NCBI RefSeq assembly: GCF_033446685.1 | Contig: NZ_JAWQLY010000005.1 | Coordinates: forward strand, 186,001-250,000 | Length of the DNA stretch: 64,000 nt | Direction of reading: 5' to 3' | From: Modicisalibacter sp033446685 | GTDB lineage: Bacteria > Pseudomonadota > Gammaproteobacteria > Pseudomonadales > Halomonadaceae | In this document: positions 36,727 through 45,334 of the stretch, piece after piece | Position numbering within the stretch: the first letter of the stretch is position 1 | Layout of the letters: each line of letters opens with the position of its first letter | Notes under the pieces: generated by a model | Databases searched by the model: none | What the model was told of the DNA's origin: nothing | The model's input: the letters and a program-made list of their open reading frames with translations, nothing else | Program-made: the position numbers and the translations under genes

Positions 36727-36745
36727 CCGAATGCCCCATGCCGAA

Positions 36746-36777
36746 CCGACGAGGCGCCCCCAGAGGCGCCTCGTCGG
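36746..36777. terminator. Bidirectional terminator between nadE and dadA
   Basis: A perfect 13-bp stem (36746-36758 with 36765-36777) with a CCCAGA loop lies 20 bases after the nadE stop and 13 bases from the dadA stop. The two genes converge here. T-runs are poor on both sides, but the stem is very stable. Confidence 0.78.
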
Positions 36778-36789
36778 CTTCAAGGGCTG

Positions 36790-38052
36790 CTAGGCCGCCG
36801 CATAGCGGCGAATGTCCAGCCCCTGGGGGTCGATCGCCGGTGAGCGACCGCTCATCAGGTCGGCGAGCAGCTGAGCGCTACCGCAACTCATCGTCCAGCC
36901 CAGCGTGCCGTGGCCGGTGTTGAGCCACAGGTTGGCGTATTGGGTGGCGCCGATGATCGGCGTCGAGTCGGGGGTCATCGGGCGCAGCCCGGTCCAGAAT
37001 TCGGCCTTCTCGACATCGCCGCCCTCGGGGAACACATCGCGCACCACCATGCTGATGGTGGCGCGACGCTTTTCCAGCAGGCTCAGGTCGTAGGAGGCGA
37101 GCTCGGCGGTACCGCCCACGCGGATCCGATCGTCGAAGCGCGAGATCGCCACCTTGAAGGTTTCGTCCATCACCGTCGACTGCGGCGCCCCGCCGTCATC
37201 GATGACCGGCACGGTGAGGCTGTAACCCTTGACCGGGTAGATCGGCAGGCGCAGGTCGAGATCCCTGACCAGAAACGGCGAGTAACTGCCCAGGCACACG
37301 ACGTAACCATCCGCGCTCAGCTCGCCGGCCGAGGTCACGACGCCCTCGACCTGCCCGGCCCGGCGCCTGATGCGCTCGATGGTGGTATTGAAACGAAACT
37401 CGACGCCCAGCCGTTCGCGGCAATACTCGGCCAAGCGCTTGGTGAACAGGTGACAATCGCCGGTCTGGTCGTCGGGCAGATGCAGGCCACCCACGAACTT
37501 GCCCGGCACCCGCGCCAGGGCCGGCTCCACGGCGGCGATCTCGCGGGCCTCGAGCAACCGGTGGCGCACGCCGCACTGCTCGAGCACCTGCATGTCCTTG
37601 GCCACCGCCGCGACCTGACTGTCGTTACGGAACAGTTGCAGCAGGCCGCGCTGACGATCTTCGTAGCGAATGCCGGTCTCGTCGCGCAATGCGTTGATGC
37701 AGGTGCGGCTGTACTCGGCCACCCGTACCATGCGCTCCTTGTTGACGGCGTAGCGTTCGGCGCTGCAGTTGTTGAACATCTGCAGCATGAAACGCGCCAT
37801 GGTCGGGTCCATTCTGGGCTGAATGCGCAGCGGGGCGTGTTCCTGGAACATCCACTTCAGCGCCTTCTGCGGTATGCCCGGAGCCGCCCAGGGCGACGAG
37901 AAACCGAACGACACCTGCCCGGCGTTGGCGTAGCTGGTTTCCATCGCCGCCGAGGGCTGGCGATCGACGACCGTAACCTCATGCCCTTGCCGGGCCAGGT
38001 AATAGGCGCTGGTCACCCCGACCACGCCACTGCCCAAGACCAGTACCTTCAT
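36790..38052 (-). CDS. dadA: D-amino-acid dehydrogenase small subunit
   Basis: A 420-residue membrane-associated FAD enzyme that oxidises D-alanine and other D-amino acids to keto acids, passing electrons to the respiratory chain. The FAD motif VLVLGSGVVGVTSAYYLA opens the protein. The Asn-Ala-Gly-Gln segment in SYANAGQVSFGFSSPWAAPG and the closing LWLNTGHGTLGWTMSCGSA are DadA signatures. No alanine racemase (dadX) gene is adjacent. The upstream 150 bp are AT-rich and presumably regulatory. A second, more distant DadA-like gene lies 1.6 kb away. Confidence 0.95.
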   Translation of the reverse strand: MKVLVLGSGVVGVTSAYYLARQGHEVTVVDRQPSAAMETSYANAGQVSFGFSSPWAAPGIPQKALKWMFQEHAPLRIQPRMDPTMARFMLQMFNNCSAERYAVNKERMVRVAEYSRTCINALRDETGIRYEDRQRGLLQLFRNDSQVAAVAKDMQVLEQCGVRHRLLEAREIAAVEPALARVPGKFVGGLHLPDDQTGDCHLFTKRLAEYCRERLGVEFRFNTTIERIRRRAGQVEGVVTSAGELSADGYVVCLGSYSPFLVRDLDLRLPIYPVKGYSLTVPVIDDGGAPQSTVMDETFKVAISRFDDRIRVGGTAELASYDLSLLEKRRATISMVVRDVFPEGGDVEKAEFWTGLRPMTPDSTPIIGATQYANLWLNTGHGTLGWTMSCGSAQLLADLMSGRSPAIDPQGLDIRRYAAA

Positions 38053-38205
38053 AGCTCCCCCGAATCGCGCCTGTGCGCCTGATCGTGAAAACGGGAGTCT
38101 AACGGATACCTTCCAGACGATTATCTCGTATTGTTTGTCTTATGATTTCAAAACCAACGAAAAAACGACCAAAAATAGTGTCAATCAAATATAAAAACGC
38201 GGATA

Positions 38206-39537
38206 TCAGGCGATTCCACTAGAATGCTTTCCACGCTCGACGATCGAGCGTCTGAACGTCAGGTAGGCCAGCCCACCGGCCAGGCCATTGCCGATCGCCG
38301 CACCCAGTGCCGTGCCGGCAATGCCGCCCCATTGCGTGCCCAGCCACAGGCAAGGCAGGTAACAGACGAATAGTCGCGCGCAGGACAGCAGCATGGCTCG
38401 CAGCGGCCAGCCCAGCGCATTCGAGGCCGAGACCACCAGCATGCACAGCCCCAGCAATGCATAGCTCGGCAACAGACCGCGTATCAATAGGCTCAGCTCG
38501 CCCCGCACCTCGAGATTGCCCGAAAGTACCATCGCCACCCACGGTGCCAGCAGCGCCAGCGCACAGCCCAGTGCTAGTTGCCAGAGCACGGCCACCTTGA
38601 ACGCCAGGGTCGTCAAGCGGCGAATCTGCTGCCAATCGCCGGCGCCATAACAGCGTCCCAGCCAGGGCGGCAGCGACATGGTCAGCGCCAATACCACCAT
38701 CAGCGAGACGGTTTCCAGGCGACTCGCCATGCCCCAGGCAGCCACGCTGGTCTCGCCCAGCGAGGCGACGATCGCCGTCGCCAGCATCGCCGCCAGCGGC
38801 GGCATCAGTTGGCTGACCATGGCCGGCCCGGCGATCGCCGCGAAAGGACCCAGCGAACGCCCGGCCTCCTCGGCCAACCCCTTCCGCGCCAGCCAATCGG
38901 TCTTGCCCAGTCGGCGCCCCAGGATCACCAGGCCGGCGCCGAATGCCAGCGTCGTGGCCCAGGCAGCACCGGGCAAGCCCAGCCCCGGCCAGCCGCCGAT
39001 ACCGAAGATCAGCAGTGGATCGAGCAGCAGGTTGATCAGGCTGGTGATCACCATCAGCTTGCCGGGCAACCGGGTGTCGCCATGCGCGCGGAACAGGCTG
39101 TAGCCGAAGTACAGCGCCGCTCCCAGCCAGGCGGCCAGCAGTTGCGGCGCCCAGTAGCTGCGGATCAGCGGCAATAGCGCCGGCTCGGCGCCGAGTTGGC
39201 GAAACAGCGGCTCCTGTATGGCGAGCAGCAGCAACGCCAAGAGCGCGATGAGCGCCCCGCCGCCCAGCAGCACCAGGCTGCCCAGACGTCGTGCGCGCGC
39301 GTTTTCCCGCGCCCCCAGGGCACGCGAGACCAGTGCGGCGATGGCGATGCCTAGCCCCACCTGCACGCCGATGATCAAGAACGACAAGGGGAAGGTGAAC
39401 GACTGCGCGGCCAGCGGTGCCGTGCCCAGCCGGGCGATGAAGGCGCTGTCGACCAGTTGGAAGCCGAGCAGCGACAATACGCCCAACGCCATGGGCCAGG
39501 TCTGTTGCCAGAGTTGTCGGGGCAGAGTCGTGGCCAC
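38206..39537 (-). CDS. MATE-family multidrug/Na+ antiporter (DinF/NorM type)
   Basis: A 443-residue inner-membrane exporter with twelve hydrophobic segments. The two halves are related, each with a MATE pattern (QSFTFPLSFLIIGVQVGLGIA in the first). The start is GTG at 39537 with AAGGAG five bases upstream. An in-frame ATG further up would add 13 residues that do not look like the family start. Substrates could include drugs or oxidised metabolites in exchange for Na+ or H+; the sequence does not decide. No regulator is adjacent. Confidence 0.9.
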   Translation of the reverse strand: MATTLPRQLWQQTWPMALGVLSLLGFQLVDSAFIARLGTAPLAAQSFTFPLSFLIIGVQVGLGIAIAALVSRALGARENARARRLGSLVLLGGGALIALLALLLLAIQEPLFRQLGAEPALLPLIRSYWAPQLLAAWLGAALYFGYSLFRAHGDTRLPGKLMVITSLINLLLDPLLIFGIGGWPGLGLPGAAWATTLAFGAGLVILGRRLGKTDWLARKGLAEEAGRSLGPFAAIAGPAMVSQLMPPLAAMLATAIVASLGETSVAAWGMASRLETVSLMVVLALTMSLPPWLGRCYGAGDWQQIRRLTTLAFKVAVLWQLALGCALALLAPWVAMVLSGNLEVRGELSLLIRGLLPSYALLGLCMLVVSASNALGWPLRAMLLSCARLFVCYLPCLWLGTQWGGIAGTALGAAIGNGLAGGLAYLTFRRSIVERGKHSSGIA

Positions 39538-39735
39538 TGAAGCTCCTTGCGAGTGAAAGGACGCGCATTCTGGCACGGGAGCCAGGGCTTATCGATCTCG
39601 CTGCAATGACCACGCCTTCAGGCGGGCTGGCGCGAAAAAGCCAGCCGGCGTTCGCCGACCGGCCTCTTGCAGGCGGCTCCTGGCGCTAGTCGGGCGACGG
39701 GCCGATGCGTTTGGCCACGCTCGCCCGCTGCTGCC

Positions 39736-40545
39736 TCAGGCATCCCACTTGGGGGCGAAACCCGGATTGGCGATGCGCTCGCCTACGTCCAGGCGCTCGA
39801 TGCGCGTCATCTCGTCCTCACTCAGGATCAGCTCGAGCGCCGCCAGGTTGGATCGCTGATGCTCGGGCTTGGTGGATGAGGGAATCACTGCTATATCGCG
39901 CGCCGCAACCCAGGCCAGCGCGACCTGGGCCGGCGTTGCGTCATGATCGTCGGCGATCTGCCGAAGCACCGGTTCGTTCATCACCTTGCCGACGGCGAGC
40001 GGCATGTAGCCGGTGACCTGCAGTCCCTGGGCCTGGCTATGCTCGACCAGTCGGCGATTGGCCAGGAACGGATGCACTTCGATCTGGTTGGTGATCAGGT
40101 GCTCGCCACCCGGCACCGACAGCGCCTCGTCGAGATGTGCCATGGTGAAGTTCGAGACGCCGATGTGCCGGGTCAGCCCCTTCTCGCGTGCCGCATTGAG
40201 TGCGCCGATGTATTCCGCCATGGGGACTTCATCGTTGGGCGACGGCCAATGGATCAATGCCAGATCGAGCCGATCGACACCGAGCTTGCGGCAGCTCTCC
40301 TCGAGGCTGGCAATCAGGTCGTCATGGCGAAAACGATCCCACCATACCTTGGTGGTCAGGAAAATCTCGTCACGCGGCACGCCGCTTTGCTTGATGGCCT
40401 CGCCGACCGGCTGCTCGTTGTCGTAGATCTGAGCGGTATCGATATGACGATAGCCCAGTTCGAGGGCCGATTTGACCGAGTCGATGACCTGTTGGTCCTT
40501 GAGGCGATAGGTACCCAGACCGATACGCGGAATGATGCTTGTCAT
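39736..40545 (-). CDS. dkgB: Aldo/keto reductase (2,5-diketo-D-gluconate reductase B type)
   Basis: A 269-residue NADPH-dependent reductase of carbonyl compounds such as methylglyoxal and 2,5-diketogluconate. The catalytic tetrad is visible: Asp and Tyr in HIDTAQIYDNE, Lys in LTTKVWWD and His in ALIHWPSP. The NADP-binding IPSSTKPEHQRSNLAAL near the C-terminus is conserved. AAGGAGG lies 9 bases before the ATG at 40545. The assignment to DkgB rather than another AKR is from overall pattern and is less certain than the family. Confidence 0.88.
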   Translation of the reverse strand: MTSIIPRIGLGTYRLKDQQVIDSVKSALELGYRHIDTAQIYDNEQPVGEAIKQSGVPRDEIFLTTKVWWDRFRHDDLIASLEESCRKLGVDRLDLALIHWPSPNDEVPMAEYIGALNAAREKGLTRHIGVSNFTMAHLDEALSVPGGEHLITNQIEVHPFLANRRLVEHSQAQGLQVTGYMPLAVGKVMNEPVLRQIADDHDATPAQVALAWVAARDIAVIPSSTKPEHQRSNLAALELILSEDEMTRIERLDVGERIANPGFAPKWDA

Positions 40546-40744
40546 GCTTGCCGCCCTCCTTGTTCGCCGAAGCATTCGCCGGCCACCAGGCCGGTGCTAT
40601 CCCTACCTGAATAGGGACCTGAGGCTGACCGCCGGGCATTTCAAGGCCGTTAGGCCTCTAACGGACAGAATCCGACTCGGCAACCCACTGCCAACTCGCG
40701 CCCGGGGGCATTAGACTGGTTTTTCTTGTCTGGCGGGGGTGACG

Positions 40745-41866
40745 ATGACCGAGACCACGAATGTCGTGTTGGTGGGTGCCGGGCATGCCCATCTGCACGT
40801 CGCTGCCCATGCCCAGCGTTTGATCGAGCACGGCGCGCACGTGACGCTGATATCCCCCGGCGACTTCTGGTACTCCGGCATGGCCACCGGCATGCTGGGC
40901 GGCGACTACGAGGCCAGCCAGGACCGGCTCGATCCGGCCTCCTTGATCGAGGCCCACGGCGGCGAGTTCGTCGCCGACCGGGTGATTGGCATCGACCGTC
41001 ACCAGCGCCTGGTGCGGCTTGCCGATTCGCCGCCGCTCGCCTATGACCTGCTGTCGTTGAACCTCGGCAGCCGTGTCGACCCGTCATCGATCTTCGGCCT
41101 GTCGAGCGCTGACAACGTCTGGCCGGTGAAGCCGCTCTCGGGCCTGTGGCGGCTGCGCCAGCAACTGGAATCGGCACTCGCCGGCGACGCCGAGGCGCCG
41201 AGTCTGGCGGTCATCGGCGGCGGGCCCACCGGGGTCGAGCTGACCGCCAACCTGGTGGCGCTCTACGCCCGCTATGGGCGCGAACCGAACATCGCCCTGG
41301 TCAGCGCCAGCGAGCGGCTGCTGCCGAATGCGCCGCGCGCTGCCGGCGCCTGGATCGAACGGCGCCTGGAGCGATGTGGGGTGCGTCTCGAACTGGCCGC
41401 CTCGGCCGTGGGCCACCAGGCCGGCGAACTGCGCCTCGACGACGGCATGCGCCTGAACGTCGAGCACGTCGTGCTTGCCAACGGCCTGATCGCCCCAGAG
41501 TTGACCGGCGAGTTGGGCCTTTGCTGCGATTCACGACAAGGGCTGGCCATCACCGCGGCGCTGCACAGCCCCGACGATTCGCGCATCTTCGCCGTCGGCG
41601 ACTGCGCCTGGCTCCGTCAGGCCCCCTACCCCAAGCTCGGCGTGTTCGGGGTCCGTCAGGCCCCGGTGCTGCTCGACAATCTCTGCGCCTGGCTCGCGGG
41701 CGAGGCGCTGCGCGACTACCGGCCCCAGCGGCGCTACCTGTCGGTGCTCAATCTCGGCGACGGGCGCGGCCTGGCACTCTGGGACCGCTGGTGGTGGAAA
41801 GGCCGCCTGGCGCTAAAGCTCAAGCGGCGCCTGGACCGGCGCTTCATGGCGCAATACGGCGTATGA
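40745..41866 (+). CDS. NAD(P)/FAD-dependent oxidoreductase of the GxGHAH (SelD-associated) type
   Basis: A 373-residue pyridine-nucleotide oxidoreductase. The first FAD motif is VVLVGAGHAHLHVAA, with the GHAH variant typical of proteins related to the N-terminal domain sometimes fused to selenophosphate synthetase and to type II NADH dehydrogenase. The second dinucleotide motif is VIGGGPTGVELTANLVALY near 155. The FAD-closing motif is IFAVGDCAW near 275. No selD is in this window. GGCGGGGG precedes the ATG at 40745. Its physiological electron acceptor is unknown. Confidence 0.82.
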   Translation: MTETTNVVLVGAGHAHLHVAAHAQRLIEHGAHVTLISPGDFWYSGMATGMLGGDYEASQDRLDPASLIEAHGGEFVADRVIGIDRHQRLVRLADSPPLAYDLLSLNLGSRVDPSSIFGLSSADNVWPVKPLSGLWRLRQQLESALAGDAEAPSLAVIGGGPTGVELTANLVALYARYGREPNIALVSASERLLPNAPRAAGAWIERRLERCGVRLELAASAVGHQAGELRLDDGMRLNVEHVVLANGLIAPELTGELGLCCDSRQGLAITAALHSPDDSRIFAVGDCAWLRQAPYPKLGVFGVRQAPVLLDNLCAWLAGEALRDYRPQRRYLSVLNLGDGRGLALWDRWWWKGRLALKLKRRLDRRFMAQYGV

Positions 41867-41923
41867 AGAACGAGCCCGGCGCATGCAGGCATGGCCGGGC
41901 TCGGGTGAACGGCCAGTTCGTGG

Positions 41924-42775
41924 CTAGCCCGGGGTCATGCCGCGCAGCCGCTCGCTGCGCCGGCGCAGCAGTTCCAGCGTGGTCAGCAGCAGCATCGACA
42001 GCAGCACCAGCATCGTCGCCACCGCGAGGATGGTCGGGCTGATCTGCTCGCGGATCCCCGACCACATCTGGATCGGCATGGTGCGCTGCTCGGGACCGGC
42101 GATGAACAGCACCACCACCACCTCGTCGAACGAGGTGATGAAGGCGAACAGCGCGCCCGATACCACGCCCGGGGTGACCAGCGGCAAGACCACCTTGAAG
42201 AAGGTCCGGGTGGGGTTGGCGCCCAGGCTGTGCGCGGCACGGATCAGGGTGGTGTCGAAGCTCGACAGCGTCGCGGTGACCGTGATCACCACGAAGGGAA
42301 TGCCCAATGCCGTGTGCGCGAGGATCACCCCCAGGTAGGTCTGCGCCAGATGGACCTTGGAGAAGAAGAAGAACATCGCCGCCGCCGAGATGATCAACGG
42401 CACGATCATCGGCGAGATCAGCAAGGCCATCACCGCGCCACGAGCCGGCATGTGCCGGCTCGACAGCCCCAGCGCGGCGATCGTGCCGAGCACCGTGGCC
42501 AGAAACGTCGCGGCGATGCCGACGATGAAGCTGTTCTTGATCGAGTTGAGCCACTCGCTGGAGGTGAAGAAATCCTGATACCAGCGCAGCGAATAACCGT
42601 CGGGATCCAGCTGCAGCATCGCCTTGGTGAAGGTGAAATAGGGCTCGACATTGAACGACAAGGGAATGATCAGCAACAACGGGCCGATCAGGAACAGGAA
42701 GACCAGCCCGCACAATCCCAGGAAGACGTAGTGCCAGATACGCTCGCCGCGCGTGGCGTAGGATGGAAGCGCCAT
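41924..42775 (-). CDS. ABC transporter permease (PotC type)
   Basis: A 283-residue inner-membrane permease of a spermidine/putrescine-type importer. Six hydrophobic segments are seen, and the EAA loop reads IRAAHSLGANPTRTFFKVVLP, which contacts the ATPase. It is last in the order ATPase, binding protein, PotB-type permease, PotC-type permease. The gap to the preceding permease gene is only 4 bp. Confidence 0.92.
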   Translation of the reverse strand: MALPSYATRGERIWHYVFLGLCGLVFLFLIGPLLLIIPLSFNVEPYFTFTKAMLQLDPDGYSLRWYQDFFTSSEWLNSIKNSFIVGIAATFLATVLGTIAALGLSSRHMPARGAVMALLISPMIVPLIISAAAMFFFFSKVHLAQTYLGVILAHTALGIPFVVITVTATLSSFDTTLIRAAHSLGANPTRTFFKVVLPLVTPGVVSGALFAFITSFDEVVVVLFIAGPEQRTMPIQMWSGIREQISPTILAVATMLVLLSMLLLTTLELLRRRSERLRGMTPG

Positions 42776-42779
42776 AGCG

Positions 42780-44033
42780 TTACCCCAGTTTGACTTTGTC
42801 GACGCCGATCAGGCGGTTGAAGACCAGGTAGCAGACCACCACCACGAACAGCAGGATCGAGGCGATCGCCGCCGCCAGCCCCCAATTAAGCGAGGTCTGC
42901 ATATGGTAGGCGATGTAGTTGGTGATGAAGCGCCCCGATTGCCCACCGACCAGCGCCGGTGTGATGTAGTAGCCGATCGACAGGATGAACACCAGAATCC
43001 CGCCGGCGGCAATCCCCGGGATCGTCAGCGGAAAATACACCCGCCGGAAGCACAGGAAGGGTTTCCCGCCCAGCGAGCGCGCGGCGTGCATGTAACTCGG
43101 CGGGATCGTCTTCATCACCGAGTACAGCGGCAGGATCATGAACGGCAGCAGGATATGCGTCATGGCGATGATCGTGCCCATCTTGTTGTGGATCATCTGC
43201 CATCGCGCCTCGTCGGCGATGATGCCCAGCGCCACCATCATGTCGTTGAGCACGCCCTGGGATTGCAGGATGGCAATCCAGGTGGTGGTACGCACCAGCA
43301 GCGAGGTCCAGAATGGCAGCAGCACCAGGATCATCAGCAGGTTGGAATGGCGCAGCGGCAGATTGGCGAGCAGAAAAGCGACCGGGTAACCGAGCACCAG
43401 GGTCATCAGCATGATGACGCCGCTCATCCAGAAGGTTCGCCAGAACAGCGTCACGTAAACCTGCATGTAGTCGGGTACCGCGACGATCTCGCCGTCGGGG
43501 GAATACTGGCGGTCGACGGCCGCCAGGTAGTAGGACAGCGTGTAGGGTGACGACTCGCGCTTGATCACCCGCCAGGTCGCGAGCTCGCCCCAGTCGTCGT
43601 TGATATCGATCAAGGCAGCCTTGTAGGGCGCCTCGAGCTTGGCGACACGCCGCGCGCTGCCCATCAGCGCCGAACGCATGCCGGATTTCTCATAGTTGAG
43701 ACGGCTCGCCACCAACCCCAGGCTGCGCGCCTTGGCACCCGCCTCGAGATCGGCGGCCAGCGCGGCGAAGACCGGCTCGTCGGGCAGCGATTCGCCATCC
43801 CAGTCGGCCAGTGCCTGGCTGGTCCGCGGCAGGGCGGTGGAGACTTCGGGGTTGTCGACGCTGCGCCACAGCATGTCGAACAGCGGCATGACGAAGGCGA
43901 TTATCAAGAACGCCAGCAATGGCGACACCAGCAGCAGCGCCTTGAGCTTCGAGCGCCGCACGGCACGCCGCAGGCTGGTCTTCAGCGGTACGCCGTCGGC
44001 GGTCTTCAGGGGAGCGGTGGGAGATTCGGACAC
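42780..44033 (-). CDS. ABC transporter permease (PotB type) with periplasmic insertion
   Basis: A 417-residue permease, longer than a standard PotB (about 275-300). After the first transmembrane helix (about 35-55) there is an extra periplasmic region of about 130 residues (about 60-200), with soluble helix-rich sequence such as DLEAGAKARSLGLVASRLNY. Five more transmembrane helices follow. The EAA loop is HAARSLGGKPFLCFRRVYFP. This insertion occurs in some polyamine- and opine-type transporters and may help dock the binding protein. The substrate is not determined by the sequence. Confidence 0.92.
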   Translation of the reverse strand: MSESPTAPLKTADGVPLKTSLRRAVRRSKLKALLLVSPLLAFLIIAFVMPLFDMLWRSVDNPEVSTALPRTSQALADWDGESLPDEPVFAALAADLEAGAKARSLGLVASRLNYEKSGMRSALMGSARRVAKLEAPYKAALIDINDDWGELATWRVIKRESSPYTLSYYLAAVDRQYSPDGEIVAVPDYMQVYVTLFWRTFWMSGVIMLMTLVLGYPVAFLLANLPLRHSNLLMILVLLPFWTSLLVRTTTWIAILQSQGVLNDMMVALGIIADEARWQMIHNKMGTIIAMTHILLPFMILPLYSVMKTIPPSYMHAARSLGGKPFLCFRRVYFPLTIPGIAAGGILVFILSIGYYITPALVGGQSGRFITNYIAYHMQTSLNWGLAAAIASILLFVVVVCYLVFNRLIGVDKVKLG

Positions 44034-44068
44034 GCGGGCCTCTCCGGAAAGAATTCGAGCCTACCAAC

Positions 44069-44098
44069 AAAACACGCCACCCCGGCCGGGGTGGCGTG
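44069..44098 (-). terminator. Intra-operon terminator after the binding-protein gene
   Basis: A perfect 26-bp palindrome (44073-44098, CACGCCACCCCGG arms) lies 7 bases after the binding-protein stop. On the minus strand it is followed by TTTTGTT. It should stop part of the transcription, giving more binding protein than permease. Confidence 0.8.
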
Positions 44099-44105
44099 GC
44101 GGGAC

Positions 44106-45221
44106 TTACTGGGCCAGCCAGGCGTTGAAGCGCTGGGTCAGTTCGTCGTTATTGTCGGCCCAGAACTCGTTGTCCTTAGGAATAGCCGTCGCGAAGTTGG
44201 GGCCGTAGGTGGGCATGTGCGGCTTCATCTCGATATCGGTGCCGGCCAGGGTGGTCACCATCTTGGCCGACGATTTGCGCGCCGGACCATAGGAGATGTA
44301 CTTGGCCTGATCGGCCAGCCGCTGGGTATCGGTGGCGAAGTACAGGTAATCCTTGACCTTGTCGAGCTTGCCGGTGGGCACTACCCAGCCATCGAGTTCG
44401 AAGACCTGGGCGTCCCAGATGATCTCGAACGGCTGGCCCTCGTTGGCCGCGGCGTTGAAGATCCGGCCGTTGTACGCCGAGCCGAAGGCGACTTCCTGGT
44501 CGGCCAGCAGTTGCGGCGGCTGGGCGCCCTCTTCCCACCAGATCACCTGGTCCTTGATGGTGTCGAGCTTGGCGAATGCGCGCGCCACGCCCTCTTCGGT
44601 CTCAAGCACGTCGTAGACGTCTTCCGGCGCCACGCCGTCGGCGACCAGTGCCCACTCGAGGTTGTTGATCGGCTTGCGCATCAGCGTACGCTTGCCCGGG
44701 TAGTTCTCGAGATCGAAGACGTCGGCGATGGTGCTCGGCTGCTTGTCTTCGGGGAACATCTCCGTGTTGAAGGCGACGATGTTGGAATAGACGATCGAGG
44801 GCACGAAACACTCGTCCAGCGAGCCTTCGATGAAGTCTTCGGTGGGCGGCGTGCCGTCGGGAGCATCGGCCAGCAGCGCATCGTGATCGAGCGGTTCGAT
44901 CAGCCCTTCTGCGCAGGCGATCAAGGCGTCCGCCGGCAGCATGTCGACCAGATCCCAGGTCACGTTGCCCGCCTGCGACTGGGCGCGCAGCCCGGCCAGG
45001 GCGTTGCCGCTACGGTCGATGTTGACGATCTCGTCGCCGGACTTTTTCATCCACGGCTCGTTATAGGCCTTCTGCTGGCTCATGCTGTAGGCCCCGCCCC
45101 AGGAGACGATGTTCAGCGTCTCGGCCTGCGCGGATACCGCCAGCGCCAACGTGGATAGCCCCAAGGCGCCCGTTACGGCACCCTTGATCAACGTTTCCTT
45201 GAAGAGTCTCGTGTTGTTCAT
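44106..45221 (-). CDS. Periplasmic substrate-binding protein (PotD type)
   Basis: A 371-residue periplasmic binding protein. The signal peptide covers about residues 1-33 (hydrophobic TGALGLSTLALAVSAQA, cleavage before ETLNIVSWGG). The mature part resembles spermidine/putrescine-type binding proteins, with DLVDMLPADALIACAEGLIEP and IIWDAQVFELDGWVVPTGKL. GGAG lies upstream of the ATG at 45221. A longer in-frame extension to 45356 is rejected because it would place the signal peptide inside the protein. Polyamine is the best guess, but betaine-like or opine substrates are possible. Confidence 0.9.
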   Translation of the reverse strand: MNNTRLFKETLIKGAVTGALGLSTLALAVSAQAETLNIVSWGGAYSMSQQKAYNEPWMKKSGDEIVNIDRSGNALAGLRAQSQAGNVTWDLVDMLPADALIACAEGLIEPLDHDALLADAPDGTPPTEDFIEGSLDECFVPSIVYSNIVAFNTEMFPEDKQPSTIADVFDLENYPGKRTLMRKPINNLEWALVADGVAPEDVYDVLETEEGVARAFAKLDTIKDQVIWWEEGAQPPQLLADQEVAFGSAYNGRIFNAAANEGQPFEIIWDAQVFELDGWVVPTGKLDKVKDYLYFATDTQRLADQAKYISYGPARKSSAKMVTTLAGTDIEMKPHMPTYGPNFATAIPKDNEFWADNNDELTQRFNAWLAQ

Positions 45222-45334
45222 TTTTGTTTCTCCAGTTGTTGTTATCACGCGATCCTGCAATGTCCGACGAGCGGTACCGCCGCGGCGCCTTGCGACATCG
45301 CTTTCGGGTGCCCAGCCTCGACGAAGGGTTCGCC

